Below are positions 16,601-25,000 of a stretch of DNA of 64,000 nucleotides, in pieces (positions within the stretch are counted from its first letter, which is position 1; each line of letters begins with the position of its first letter). Origin of the DNA: Pachyseris speciosa (lineage: Eukaryota > Cnidaria > Anthozoa > Scleractinia > Pachyseridae); NCBI GenBank assembly GCA_016490735.1, contig JAEMWC010000391.1:572501-636500 (forward strand), in the 5' to 3' direction. Under the pieces are notes generated by a model. That model ran no database searches. It worked only from the letters and a program-made list of their open reading frames with translations, and had not been told where the DNA came from. The position numbers and the translations under genes are program-made.

Positions 16601-17049
16601 ATAAACCCTTATCCAACTTTGATTTAATCAATTGGGTTGAACAACTTGGAATAAAACATTTTAGAGGAGTATTTTCAAGAGACAATATGCCGAGACAAAT
16701 AAAAAAGAATGAATGTGGGATAGTCAATCTCGACAGTCAGATTGGACCTGGTACTCACTGGGTATGTTATCGAATTGGTGATAGATACTGTGAATACTTT
16801 GACTCATTTGGTTTAATGATGCCAACAGAAGTACAGAAATACATGGCTACAAGTGGAAAACAACTTGAATACTCTGGAGATGAGATACAAGAAAGAGATT
16901 CAGTCTTGTGTGGATATTGGTGTTTGTACTATCTTCTCGAGAGACAAAAAGGCAGATCGATTCTTAATACAATACATAATGCTGAATTTGATCCAACAGA
17001 CACAAGAGTCAATCACAGGTTTATCATAAATTATTTCAAGAATATCTAA
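16501..17049 (+). CDS. Adenain-like cysteine protease (virion maturation)
   Basis: Catalytic elements of the adenovirus-type (C5/Ulp1-clan) protease are visible: His in GTHWVCYR (about 81), acidic residue in EYFDSFG (about 98), Gln in IQERDS and Cys in LCGYWCLYYL (about 139). It would cleave capsid precursors such as the pVI-like protein upstream. The true start is unclear: the ATG at 16501 lies in the tail of the pVI-like frame, and residues 1-30 read out of an A11 run. Family-like sequence begins around NKPLSNFDLINWVEQLGI (about 16590). The stop codon is embedded in the next gene's motif (ATC-TAA-C). Confidence 0.8.
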   Translation: MGMKKKKKNQRKRTSTGQRQSIQFNPHTRNHFVNKPLSNFDLINWVEQLGIKHFRGVFSRDNMPRQIKKNECGIVNLDSQIGPGTHWVCYRIGDRYCEYFDSFGLMMPTEVQKYMATSGKQLEYSGDEIQERDSVLCGYWCLYYLLERQKGRSILNTIHNAEFDPTDTRVNHRFIINYFKNI

Positions 17050-17050
17050 C
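17045..17050 (+). promoter_or_regulatory. TCTAA motif overlapping the protease stop
   Basis: TCTAAC, 8 nt before ATG 17059. Its TAA is the protease stop codon. Confidence 0.65.
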
Positions 17051-17058
17051 CAAATTAT

Positions 17059-17199
17059 ATGGAAACAATTATTGTGCAAGTTGTTGGAACACCTGTTGTA
17101 GTTCGTAATGACAAGATAATGATAGTACTCAAGAACCAATTCGGTGAAGATATTATAATAATATGTGAAGTGAAACAAGTTTTTAAAGAAAATATCTAA
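17059..17199 (+). CDS. 46-residue hydrophobic-strand protein, unknown
   Basis: A 46-codon frame from ATG 17059 rich in Val/Ile (METIIVQVVGTPVVVRNDK; DIIIICEVKQ). It is supported by its tight position between two TCTAAC motifs, the second overlapping its stop (ATC-TAA-C). It could be one small beta-sandwich or a membrane-proximal peptide. No family recognised. Confidence 0.45.
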   Translation: METIIVQVVGTPVVVRNDKIMIVLKNQFGEDIIIICEVKQVFKENI

Positions 17200-17200
17200 C
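17195..17200 (+). promoter_or_regulatory. TCTAA motif overlapping the 46-residue gene stop
   Basis: TCTAAC, 11 nt before ATG 17212. This spacing favours 17212 over the ATG at 17205, which opens only 15 codons. Confidence 0.65.
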
Positions 17201-17211
17201 CAATATGTATA

Positions 17212-17370
17212 ATGGTAAAATCATATTGTGTGAAACAGAAGAAAGTCACTGAATGTGTACCAGGAAGTGAAAGATATCAAAAGACAAAAAATGGTCGAAC
17301 TGTGATGAAATGTACTTGTGCTGAATGTGGAATCACAAAGACTAAATTTGTCAGAAATCAGGGAAACTGA
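17212..17370 (+). CDS. Small zinc-ribbon protein (DUF5679-like)
   Basis: 52 residues. One Cys occurs near the start (SYCVKQKK), a second in TECVPGS and a CTCAEC cluster near 34-39, with KTKNGRTVMK between them. This is the layout of the small DUF5679-type protein found in many Polintons and other DNA viruses. A single zinc ion is the likely ligand; the role is unknown. A short GC-rich hairpin (GCCCG...CGGGC, about 17373-17392) follows and might mark a transcript end. Confidence 0.6.
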   Translation: MVKSYCVKQKKVTECVPGSERYQKTKNGRTVMKCTCAECGITKTKFVRNQGN

Positions 17371-17414
17371 TTAGCCCGTCTGAAGGGGCGGGCATACTAG
17401 ATTCAGCTGCTGAT

Positions 17415-17816
17415 ATGGCACTGACAGGATTCTTAGAACATGGAGTCCCTTATTTAGCAAAGAAAGGTGTAGAAATGGGAAGATATTATGCTTCTGAAGC
17501 AATGAGAAATCCAAAGCTGCAAAAGAAATTAATTGACAAAGGACTTTCCCTCGCAAAGCCTGCAATCACAAAGGTTGGTAAAGAAGGCTTAATGCAATTG
17601 AGCACTGCTATTAGACCTAAACGCTCTGACAAGAAAAAAATGTATAAAACAGATATTGCTGGAGTTGATTATACACGTGGTGGCTCATTGCTTGGAGATA
17701 TCATGTATGCAAAACCAGAAGATATACAAAAATGGGTAGCTAAAATCAATAAAATGGGAGGCGCGATTGATATCCATAAGGTAATTGGCAAGCTTCCTAA
17801 ACCAAAAGCAGGTTGA
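17415..17816 (+). CDS. Basic helical virion protein, unknown
   Basis: 133 residues. The N-terminus is amphipathic (MALTGFLEHGVPYLAKKGVEMG), followed by basic helices and Gly-Gly pairs at TRGGS and MGGAI that could be maturation-protease sites. The tail is basic (KVIGKLPKPKAG). Size, charge and position after the zinc-ribbon gene suggest an internal virion component; no homologue recognised. No TCTAA motif precedes it. Confidence 0.55.
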   Translation: MALTGFLEHGVPYLAKKGVEMGRYYASEAMRNPKLQKKLIDKGLSLAKPAITKVGKEGLMQLSTAIRPKRSDKKKMYKTDIAGVDYTRGGSLLGDIMYAKPEDIQKWVAKINKMGGAIDIHKVIGKLPKPKAG

Positions 17817-17837
17817 ACACCAAGTAAATATAAATAT

Positions 17838-18152
17838 ATGGGACCATACAATCCATTGCATGAGCAGTTGGAATATGATCCAAATACTGGTGAGGTCTTG
17901 AAATGGAATGTACAACCTTACAATAAGGTGGATGAAATAGCAGCTTATCATGATATTTGTTATGATATGGGAAAAAATAAAGGTGATTGTGATAGAACAA
18001 TGGTCGAGTCACTAGATCAAATACCATATGGTGAGATGCCAAAATGGGGTCAAACAGCCAGATTCTTAATTGACAAAAAACAGAAATTAGGTCTTGGTGT
18101 TTCAAAAAACGGAAAAAGCCGTCGAGTGAAGAAAACTGGCAAGAAAAACTAG
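17838..18152 (+). CDS. Phospholipase A2-like protein (parvovirus-type, second of two)
   Basis: 104 residues. It begins at once with the calcium-loop-like MGPYNPLHEQ, then VDEIAAYHDICYDMGKNK (about 31-48), where HD-x-C-Y is the classic PLA2 helix dyad, and a distal helix, ending in a Lys/Arg tail (SRRVKKTGKK) suited to nuclear targeting. It matches the minimal PLA2 domain carried by parvovirus capsids and some Polinton-related viruses, used to breach endosomal membranes. It has no TCTAA motif; the start is preceded by AAATATATG. Confidence 0.75.
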   Translation: MGPYNPLHEQLEYDPNTGEVLKWNVQPYNKVDEIAAYHDICYDMGKNKGDCDRTMVESLDQIPYGEMPKWGQTARFLIDKKQKLGLGVSKNGKSRRVKKTGKKN

Positions 18153-18200
18153 CTGATGAATTACATGCACCCATAAAAAGAAAATTTCACTCGGCGGCGT

Positions 18201-19073
18201 GTGATTGTAAATAAAATTGATGAAATATGGGCAAGTGATCTAGTTGAAATGCAACAGTTCAGTAAATGGAATAAAGGTTATCGATATCTTCTTATGGTCA
18301 TTGATGTCTTCAGCAAATATGGTTGGATTGTCCCATTGAAGGATAAGAAAGGTGAATCTGTCACTGAAGCATTCAAAACAATATTCAAGGAAGGCAGAAA
18401 ACCACAGTATTTATGGGTCGACAAGGGAAAAGAGTTTTACAACAAACACTTGAAGGACTTGCTAGAGAAACATAGTGTACAGATGTACTCAACTGAGAAT
18501 GAAAAGAAGTCATCAGTAGTTGAAAGATGGAATAGGACAATGAAGTCCAAAATGTGGAAGCAGTTCACTGTTCAAGGTAATACACAGTATTTAGACATGT
18601 TACCAAAATTAGTGAAACAGTACAACAACACAAAACATTCAAGCACAAAGATGACACCTACAGAGGCTAGTAAAAAGAGGAATGAAGGAACTGTTTACTT
18701 CAATTTGTATGGTGATATGGCGCCATTAAAACAGAAACTAAAATTTAAAATAGGTGATAAGGTCCGAATATCCAAGTATAAACGGATTGTGTTCGACAAG
18801 GGCTATACACCAAATTGGACTGAAGAAGTGTTCACAGTTGATAAAATCCAATACACTAATCCAATAACATACAAACTAAAAGATCACAACAATGAAGATA
18901 TTGAAGGGAGTTTTTATGAAGCTGAATTATTAAAGGCTAAACAGGATGTTTTCCGTATTGATAAAGTCATTCGCAGAGATTACAAGAAGAAACAAGCTTT
19001 GGTGAAGTGGAATGGTTACAGTGACGAATTTAACAGTTGGATACCATTCAAGGATTTAAAGAAAATTATCTAA
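18201..19073 (+). CDS. Retroviral-type DDE integrase with chromodomain (5' end frameshifted)
   Basis: Core catalytic residues fit a DDE integrase: D in ASDLVEMQ (about 13), D in WVDKGKEF (about 74), E in SSVVERWNRT (about 110). An SH3-like domain follows (FKIGDKVRISKYKR) and a C-terminal chromodomain (ALVKWNGYSDEFNSWIP), which may direct insertion to modified histones. It would cut and join the Polinton termini. The expected upstream block (NWQEKLADELHAPIK) is present at about 18130-18180 but in another frame, so a 1-bp indel near AAAAAGAAAA separates it; no ATG fits the listed start. The gene ends ATC-TAA in a promoter motif. Confidence 0.87.
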   Translation: MIVNKIDEIWASDLVEMQQFSKWNKGYRYLLMVIDVFSKYGWIVPLKDKKGESVTEAFKTIFKEGRKPQYLWVDKGKEFYNKHLKDLLEKHSVQMYSTENEKKSSVVERWNRTMKSKMWKQFTVQGNTQYLDMLPKLVKQYNNTKHSSTKMTPTEASKKRNEGTVYFNLYGDMAPLKQKLKFKIGDKVRISKYKRIVFDKGYTPNWTEEVFTVDKIQYTNPITYKLKDHNNEDIEGSFYEAELLKAKQDVFRIDKVIRRDYKKKQALVKWNGYSDEFNSWIPFKDLKKII

Positions 19074-19074
19074 C
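19069..19074 (+). promoter_or_regulatory. TCTAA motif overlapping the integrase stop, no gene attached
   Basis: TCTAAC followed 6 nt later by ATG-TAG. It lies in a ~95-bp segment repeated imperfectly at 19996-20080/22019-22030, so it looks like a copy left by duplication. Confidence 0.5.
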
Positions 19075-19174
19075 ATATATATGTAGACCCTACAGTAAAA
19101 ATTTGTTATTTGCTCATGGTAGCCAAGAATATTATTGTTCCTGGCTATTTAAAACACAGGTCGAAAATAAATTA

Positions 19175-19180
19175 TCTAAC
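19175..19180 (+). promoter_or_regulatory. TCTAA motif, BRO-N gene
   Basis: TCTAAC 4 nt before ATG 19185. It supports this start over the in-frame codon 75 bases upstream. Confidence 0.55.
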
Positions 19181-19184
19181 ATAT

Positions 19185-19993
19185 ATGCAGATGCAAAAAT
19201 ATTCCTACTTTAATAAAGAATTAGATGTTTCAATAGATTGTTATCTTGATGATAAAAATAACGTTTGGTTCAGAGGAAGAGATATAGCCAAAATTCTTGA
19301 CTATAAAAATCCACAAAGAGCGGTTAGAAATTATGATGATAAAATCTTGATAGACCTCAAAATAATGACGAATAGCAGAGGGACCGAAATTGTCCATCAG
19401 GTCGGAAGCAGAGGGACCGAAAGTGTCCATCAGGTCAAACAGTCTTATAAATGTTTTTTTATAAATGAATCAGGATTTTATTCACTAATACTGTCCTCTA
19501 AAAAACAGGAAGCAGCAAAATTTAAACATTGGGTTACATCAAAAGTATTACCATCAATCAGAAAACAAGGTTATTACAAACAGTTCAATGATAGAAGCAA
19601 TAACATGATATTAATTGAAAGTGAAAATGATTTGCATTATAAGATTGTTTCATTCATCAGAAATAAATATGAAGACGCATTAATGATAGCCGGTTTAGGT
19701 GAAAATCAAATAAGCTCAAATATGAGAATCAGAAGTTATAACAAAGGATATATGTCTGGACAATGCGATTTGATGTTAATGAATCCCACCAGAAAATACA
19801 ATGCTCTTTGTCTTGAATTCAAAAGTCCCACTGGTGTATACCAAGTGTCGGAAAAACAAACAAATATGAAGCAAATGTATGAGAAAAACAAATGCAGATA
19901 TATCATGAGCATTGTTTTGAAGATTTGATTTATGAAATAACCAAACACATGGAAGAAAGCAAATTGTATTTATCACGTATAGGAAAAAACTAA
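19185..19993 (+). CDS. BRO-N domain protein with C-terminal nuclease-like domain, frameshifted at the end
   Basis: Residues ~5-60 (FNKELDVSIDCYLDD...FRGRDIAKILDY) plus ~90-130 (CFFINESGFYSLILSS, KHWVTSKVLPSIRKQGYY) form a BRO-N DNA-binding domain common in large DNA viruses. The C-terminal part (GYMSGQCDLMLM...ALCLEFKSPTG) has the D...ExK layout of a PD-(D/E)xK/VRR-NUC-type nuclease. An in-frame 30-bp tandem duplication (GTE-VHQV repeated, near 19372-19437) interrupts BRO-N. At about 19903 an AT slippage ends the main frame early (stop near 19926); coding continues in the shifted frame to TAA 19991-19993. Confidence 0.68.
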
Positions 19994-19999
19994 CTTTTA

Positions 20000-20005
20000 T
20001 CTAAC
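20000..20005 (+). promoter_or_regulatory. TCTAA motif before a truncated ORF
   Basis: TCTAAC 6 nt before ATG 20012. The ORF behind it (27 codons, Thr-Lys-Arg-Ser-Val...) is cut by the tRNA-like array. It is the downstream partner of the repeated segment at 19066-19160. Confidence 0.5.
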
Positions 20006-20067
20006 CTATATATGACGAAGAGGTCAGTATTTTTATATAACACTGTATTTGCTATTTTGGTAGCCAA

Positions 20068-20080
20068 GAGTATTTTTATT
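20068..20080. repeat. Left target duplication of the tRNA-like array
   Basis: GAGTATTTTTATT, repeated exactly at 22006-22018 where it contains the polB stop codon (TTA on plus). Confidence 0.88.
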
Positions 20081-20200
20081 GTGAATGATATATGAAATGA
20101 ATCATATATGAACTGCGGAAATGAAATCAAATGAAGAATGATCCTCGCAGTTGTGAACGCAATTTATGCAATTGCGAAAAGAAGCCTGAAAAAAAATTCA

Positions 20201-20248
20201 GGACTTCAACGGGGTTCGAACCCGTGACCTCGCGATTACCGGTGCGAT

Positions 20249-20274
<26 letters not shown>
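20201..20274 (-). tRNA. tRNA-Thr(GGT)-like sequence, array copy 1
   Basis: Read on minus: acceptor GGCTTCA pairs with TGAAGTC, D arm GCTC...GAGC, T arm ACGGG-TTCGAAC-CCCGT, box A and box B intact. The anticodon arm is faulty: TCGCA / CCGGTAA / TCGCG does not pair (an inserted C and missing A relative to a TGCGA 3' side), and base 33 is C. It is likely a Pol III promoter relic rather than a working tRNA. Confidence 0.6.
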
Positions 20275-20289
<15 letters not shown>

Positions 20290-20454
20290 AGGTCAATTGT
20301 GGGTTCATATGATCCCGTGAAAGAAATGAGTGTGAATGATATATGAAATGAATCATATATGAACTGCGGAAATGAAATCAAATGAAGAATGATCCTCGCA
20401 GTTGTGAACGCAATTTATGCAATTGCGAAAAGAAGCCTGAAAAAAAAAAATTCA

Positions 20455-20502
20455 GGACTTCAACGGGGTTCGAACCCGTGACCTCGCGATTACCGGTGCG
20501 AT

Positions 20503-20528
<26 letters not shown>
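20455..20528 (-). tRNA. tRNA-Thr-like, array copy 2
   Basis: Same sequence and anticodon-arm defect as copy 1; preceded on plus by a longer A run (A10). Confidence 0.55.
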
Positions 20529-20543
<15 letters not shown>

Positions 20544-20706
20544 AGGTCAATTGTGGGTTCATATGATCCCGTGAAAGAAATGAGTGTGAATGATATATGA
20601 AATGAATCATATATGAACTGCGGAAATGAAATCAAATGAAGAATGATCCTCGCAGTTGTGAACGCAATTTATGCAATTGCGAAAAGAAGCCTGAAAAAAA
20701 AATTCA

Positions 20707-20754
20707 GGACTTCAACGGGGTTCGAACCCGTGACCTCGCGATTACCGGTGCGAT

Positions 20755-20780
<26 letters not shown>
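20707..20780 (-). tRNA. tRNA-Thr-like, array copy 3
   Basis: Identical to copy 1 by eye. Confidence 0.55.
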
Positions 20781-20795
<15 letters not shown>

Positions 20796-20958
20796 AGGTC
20801 AATTGTGGGTTCATATGATCCCGTGAAAGAAATGAGTGTGAATGATATATGAAATGAATCATATATGAACTGCGGAAATGAAATCAAATGAAGAATGATC
20901 CTCGCAGTTGTGAACGCAATTTATGCAATTGCGAAAAGAAGCCTGAAAAAAAAATTCA

Positions 20959-21006
20959 GGACTTCAACGGGGTTCGAACCCGTGACCTCGCGATTACCGG
21001 TGCGAT

Positions 21007-21032
<26 letters not shown>
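20959..21032 (-). tRNA. tRNA-Thr-like, array copy 4
   Basis: Identical to copy 1 by eye. Confidence 0.55.
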
Positions 21033-21047
<15 letters not shown>

Positions 21048-21210
21048 AGGTCAATTGTGGGTTCATATGATCCCGTGAAAGAAATGAGTGTGAATGATAT
21101 ATGAAATGAATCATATATGAACTGCGGAAATGAAATCAAATGAAGAATGATCCTCGCAGTTGTGAACGCAATTTATGCAATTGCGAAAAGAAGCCTGAAA
21201 AAAAAATTCA

Positions 21211-21258
21211 GGACTTCAACGGGGTTCGAACCCGTGACCTCGCGATTACCGGTGCGAT

Positions 21259-21284
<26 letters not shown>
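21211..21284 (-). tRNA. tRNA-Thr-like, array copy 5
   Basis: Last copy in the minus orientation, before the turning point near 21430. Confidence 0.55.
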
Positions 21285-21299
<15 letters not shown>

Positions 21300-21579
21300 A
21301 GGTCAATTGTGGGTTCATATGATCCCGTGAAAGAAATGAGTGTGAATGATATATGAAATGAATCATATATGAACTGCGGAAATGAAATCAAATGAAGAAT
21401 GATCCTCGCAGTTGTGAACGCAATTTATGCAGGCTTCTTTTCGCAATTGCATAAATTGCGTGCACAACTGCGAGGATCATTCTTCATTTGATTTCATTTC
21501 CGCAGTTCATATATGATTCATTTCATATATCATTCACACTCATTTCTTTCACGGGATCATATGAACCCACAATTGACCT

Positions 21580-21594
<15 letters not shown>

Positions 21595-21620
<26 letters not shown>

Positions 21621-21668
21621 ATCGCACCGGTAATCGCGAGGTCACGGGTTCGAACCCCGTTGAAGTCC
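21595..21668 (+). tRNA. tRNA-Thr-like, array copy 6 (inverted)
   Basis: First copy in the plus orientation. It is followed by a T run of more than 20 bases, the longest in the array. Confidence 0.55.
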
Positions 21669-21843
21669 TGAATTTTTTTTTTTTTTTTTTTTTTAGGCTT
21701 CTTTTCGCAATTGCATAAATTGCGTTCACAACTGCGAGGATCATTCTTCATTTGATTTCATTTCCGCAGTTCATATATGATTCATTTCATATATCATTCA
21801 CACTCATTTCTTTCACGGGATCATATGAACCCACAATTGACCT

Positions 21844-21858
<15 letters not shown>

Positions 21859-21884
<26 letters not shown>

Positions 21885-21932
21885 ATCGCACCGGTAATCG
21901 CGAGGTCACGGGTTCGAACCCCATTGAAGTCC
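21859..21932 (+). tRNA. tRNA-Thr-like, array copy 7 (inverted)
   Basis: Carries one change in the T stem (CCCAT for CCCGT), the only base difference noticed among the seven tRNA-like copies. Confidence 0.55.
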
Positions 21933-22013
21933 TGAATTTTTTTTTCAGGCTTCTTTTCGCAATTGCATAAATTGCGTTCACAACTGCGAGGATCATTCTT
22001 CATTTGAGTATTT

Positions 22014-25000
22014 TTATTCCTGGCTATTTATTTTGTGATGACCATAAGCATAACTGTTGATTCCGTCTTTTGATAAATATCTTTTGTCATCGAAGCAACT
22101 GAGTGATACTTTGTTGATTTCATAGCTTCCTAATTGATGGTTTTCACTTCTGATTGTTTTCATTTTATGATACATTTGTTTATCATTGAATAGAGTGTCT
22201 TTATAATTTTCATGCTTGATTTCATTTTTGATTGTGTTCTTTTTGATTCCTTTTGCTGTTTTTCCTCCTTTCTGATCATCTTTTATATAGCTATACATCT
22301 TCGATCTCAGTCCTACGAATTCACATATTGGGACTCCAGCAGCCTCATCTTTCATCTTACCAATCACTTTCTTATTGGTCTTATCGGAGAATGGCGAGCT
22401 TTCAGGATAGTCACTGTTATCGAATTTATCTTTATCATTCCAGAAATCCCTATAGACATCTTCTGCTTCAATTTCATATGTCAAACTGTCCGTGTCAGTG
22501 AAGAGCAGCTTAGCCTTATTACCGTACTTTTGTTTAATGTAGTTGTAATGGAAATCGTACATAAGTGTCTTACTAAGATCCAGAATACACATTCCTACAT
22601 ATGCCGGCCTGTTTAGAGTTAGTGTTTCTTTGATCTTATGCACTGCTACCAGATTTTCATTGAATATCTTACTGCTAACATAAGTTGGTTTACTGGCTAA
22701 ATTCAATAGCTTCTTCTCATCTGTCACCAATCTGACATCTACTCTCTTTCTGAGATTTTCCATAGTTTTACCGAATACTGAGTTATTCATCAACTTGAAG
22801 AAATCTTTCTCAAAAGCATTCTTGGCATTAGTTCTTTTCTGTGTATTGAAGTCAATGTACTGTCTCAGCCAAGGTGATTGATTGAACTCAAGCACCCTAT
22901 GGATTTTTGTTACCTTCAAACCAAGATCTGTGTACAATTGTAGGTTCCTGTAATGCAGAACATACTTCTCTTTACTGCATAATGTTGGTATCAGTTTATG
23001 TACCAAACCAGACGATATATTGTATTTATCTGCTATGTCTTTACAGTAATCTGACAGCATGTCTTCAGTTACGTTCACCTTCTCTGGTCCAAGCGGGTAA
23101 TCATTATGCAGATCATGCAACTCCTGGGGATATTCCAGATCAACTTCCAGAATCAAACCCTTATTGCTGTCTTCTCTGTACTTTGTCAGGTTGAGATTAT
23201 TCATTTTATTCTCAGTCATCCATTTGAATCCACCAGTTGGGAGGTATTGGCTCATTGCCCATCCGTATAGATTGTTTGCATCAAGATACATGATGTACTT
23301 TGAGGGCGCCTTCTCATCATACTTCTTCATGTATTTATTATTAGCTTTACCGTAACGATTGGCAATATAGCTGATACCACCTCGCATACCCTTCTCAATG
23401 AACTGGAACATATCAATGTCAGTCATCAATTCCAGTTTGATATCAGTCATCTTCAGCATAGCATCCCATGACAAACCAGGAGATGTGAAGTAGTGACACG
23501 GATCCAGTTTGTAGTACTCGAGACATGTTCTTCTGAAGTTCTCAAATACATCAGCCAACAGGAGTACGTCTGTTTTGAGGTACAGATCATGATACTCACC
23601 CATGTTGTTTAAGGAGAATATATTCCAAACAGTCTGAGCATGTGTGTAGTCTTCATCTGATATATGCGTATCACTCAGTATGCTATAGAATTCTTCTTTT
23701 GAGGGCAGCTTCTGATTGAAGTTATCAAAACTGTCCATGTAGTCGTAAGGATAAACACCTTTCTGTGCCATCAGATTAAGATCCTTTCCCTTAAACTCTT
23801 GTGAGGTGTATTTTAAGGCTTCTTTTGGTAGATTGCCTACAAGTTTTTCCAAACTAGAGCTCATGAACTGGAAACTATCAAGAAAGGTCAAGTGATTGCC
23901 AAGCATGAAAGCCATATACTTCTCCATGTTATTTGGGATAGCATTGATGTTCATTTGACAGTCTTCACCTTTTTTATTTGTGAAGGTGTGTTTCTTGACA
24001 ATGGATCCAATCTCCTGCATAATAAAATGACTATCATAACCTCTTAGATTGTGAAATATAACAGGTATCTTTATTTCTTCTGGATTGACTCTAAGTTTCA
24101 GGTTACATTCTTGATGAGCTGATCCTCTATACTGGCCAGTAATATGACAGTGATCTCGTACTCGAATATCTTTGTCAGTGTATTTTTTATCACAAATGTG
24201 ACATTCTTTGGCTTTTCGGAATTTCTCTTCATCATCTTTAGTCATTTTCAATGGTTTGTTGAATTCTTTTTTCATAACCTTCTTGCAATATTTAACTTCC
24301 TCCAACATAGCTTCCATGAATTTGTATACAGCCTTTTCACCCCTGTATATTGCTGCAGGTTTGCTGTATTTATCGTCATAACAACAAACAACCTTGTAAC
24401 CATATCCACAATCAGTATGCTTCTGATAGGCTTCAGTGTATGATTTATCATTGTTGGGTTGACAACCGTGTATTTTTTCAGTTATAGCCTCAAAATCAGC
24501 ATAGATTACAAATGGTACCTGCTGTTGTTTATGGAAGTTGTTGAATTTTAGAATATTATCGTCTTTGTTTGGCATCTTTATTGCTTGTGTGGCATTAACC
24601 AGTATGCAGTTGTCCACATGATCATTCAAAACCCTTTCTGAGCTGAAACATTGTAGACAGTGCATGCAAAAGTGTTTTCTTTCATTGTGCTTTGTTTTGT
24701 TGCGCATGAATCTGTTGAAATCTTTAATTAAAACGTAGTGTTTGTTTTCATTTTCTGTAATCAATAGAAGATTCAAACAGTCTTCATATTTTTCTTTTGA
24801 AACGTAAATTGGATATGGTTGTTTGTTTTCATAACCAAATACATTGATGTTGATCTCATTTTGTTTTTCTATCTTGTTGTACTGTTTAGTTGTGACAGGG
24901 AATTCAACCCCCGAATAATCTAACGTATTAATATGTTGTCTATCAAATTTTTTTATTCTCTGAGGGTCTTTAGCTTGTGGATTCAAATGTCTGATGTGAC

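Larger units (their letters stand above)
20081..22005. mobile_element. Mobile inverted-tandem array of 252-bp tRNA-like units
   Basis: Five near-identical units run in one direction (period about 252-254 bp). At about 21430 the sequence turns round in a hairpin (GCAATTTATGC meeting AGGCTTC...GCATAAATTGCG), and two and a half units run back. Each unit holds a ~74-nt tRNA-like sequence, a Pol III-type T run after it (CCTGAATTTTTTTT), and flanks with ATATATGA words. The whole is bracketed by a 12-13-bp target duplication, so it inserted as a block into the Polinton 3' to polB. A sister element lies at 29543-30190. Confidence 0.85.

Noticed and set aside
17371..17395. Rho-independent-type terminator
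   Set aside because: There is a GC hairpin but no T run after it, and such terminators are not expected in this host; left as a note only.
19110..19184. Upstream extension of the BRO-N gene
   Set aside because: It starts without an ATG and lies in the duplicated junction segment; TCTAAC plus ATG 19185 gives a better start.
20131..21996. Seven ~70-residue near-identical ORFs
   Set aside because: They are translations of the 252-bp tRNA-like repeat and lie across the tRNA-like sequence; there is no independent sign of coding.
20081..22005. CRISPR array
   Set aside because: The period is ~252 bp with no variable spacers, units are inverted, and the setting is a metazoan transposon.
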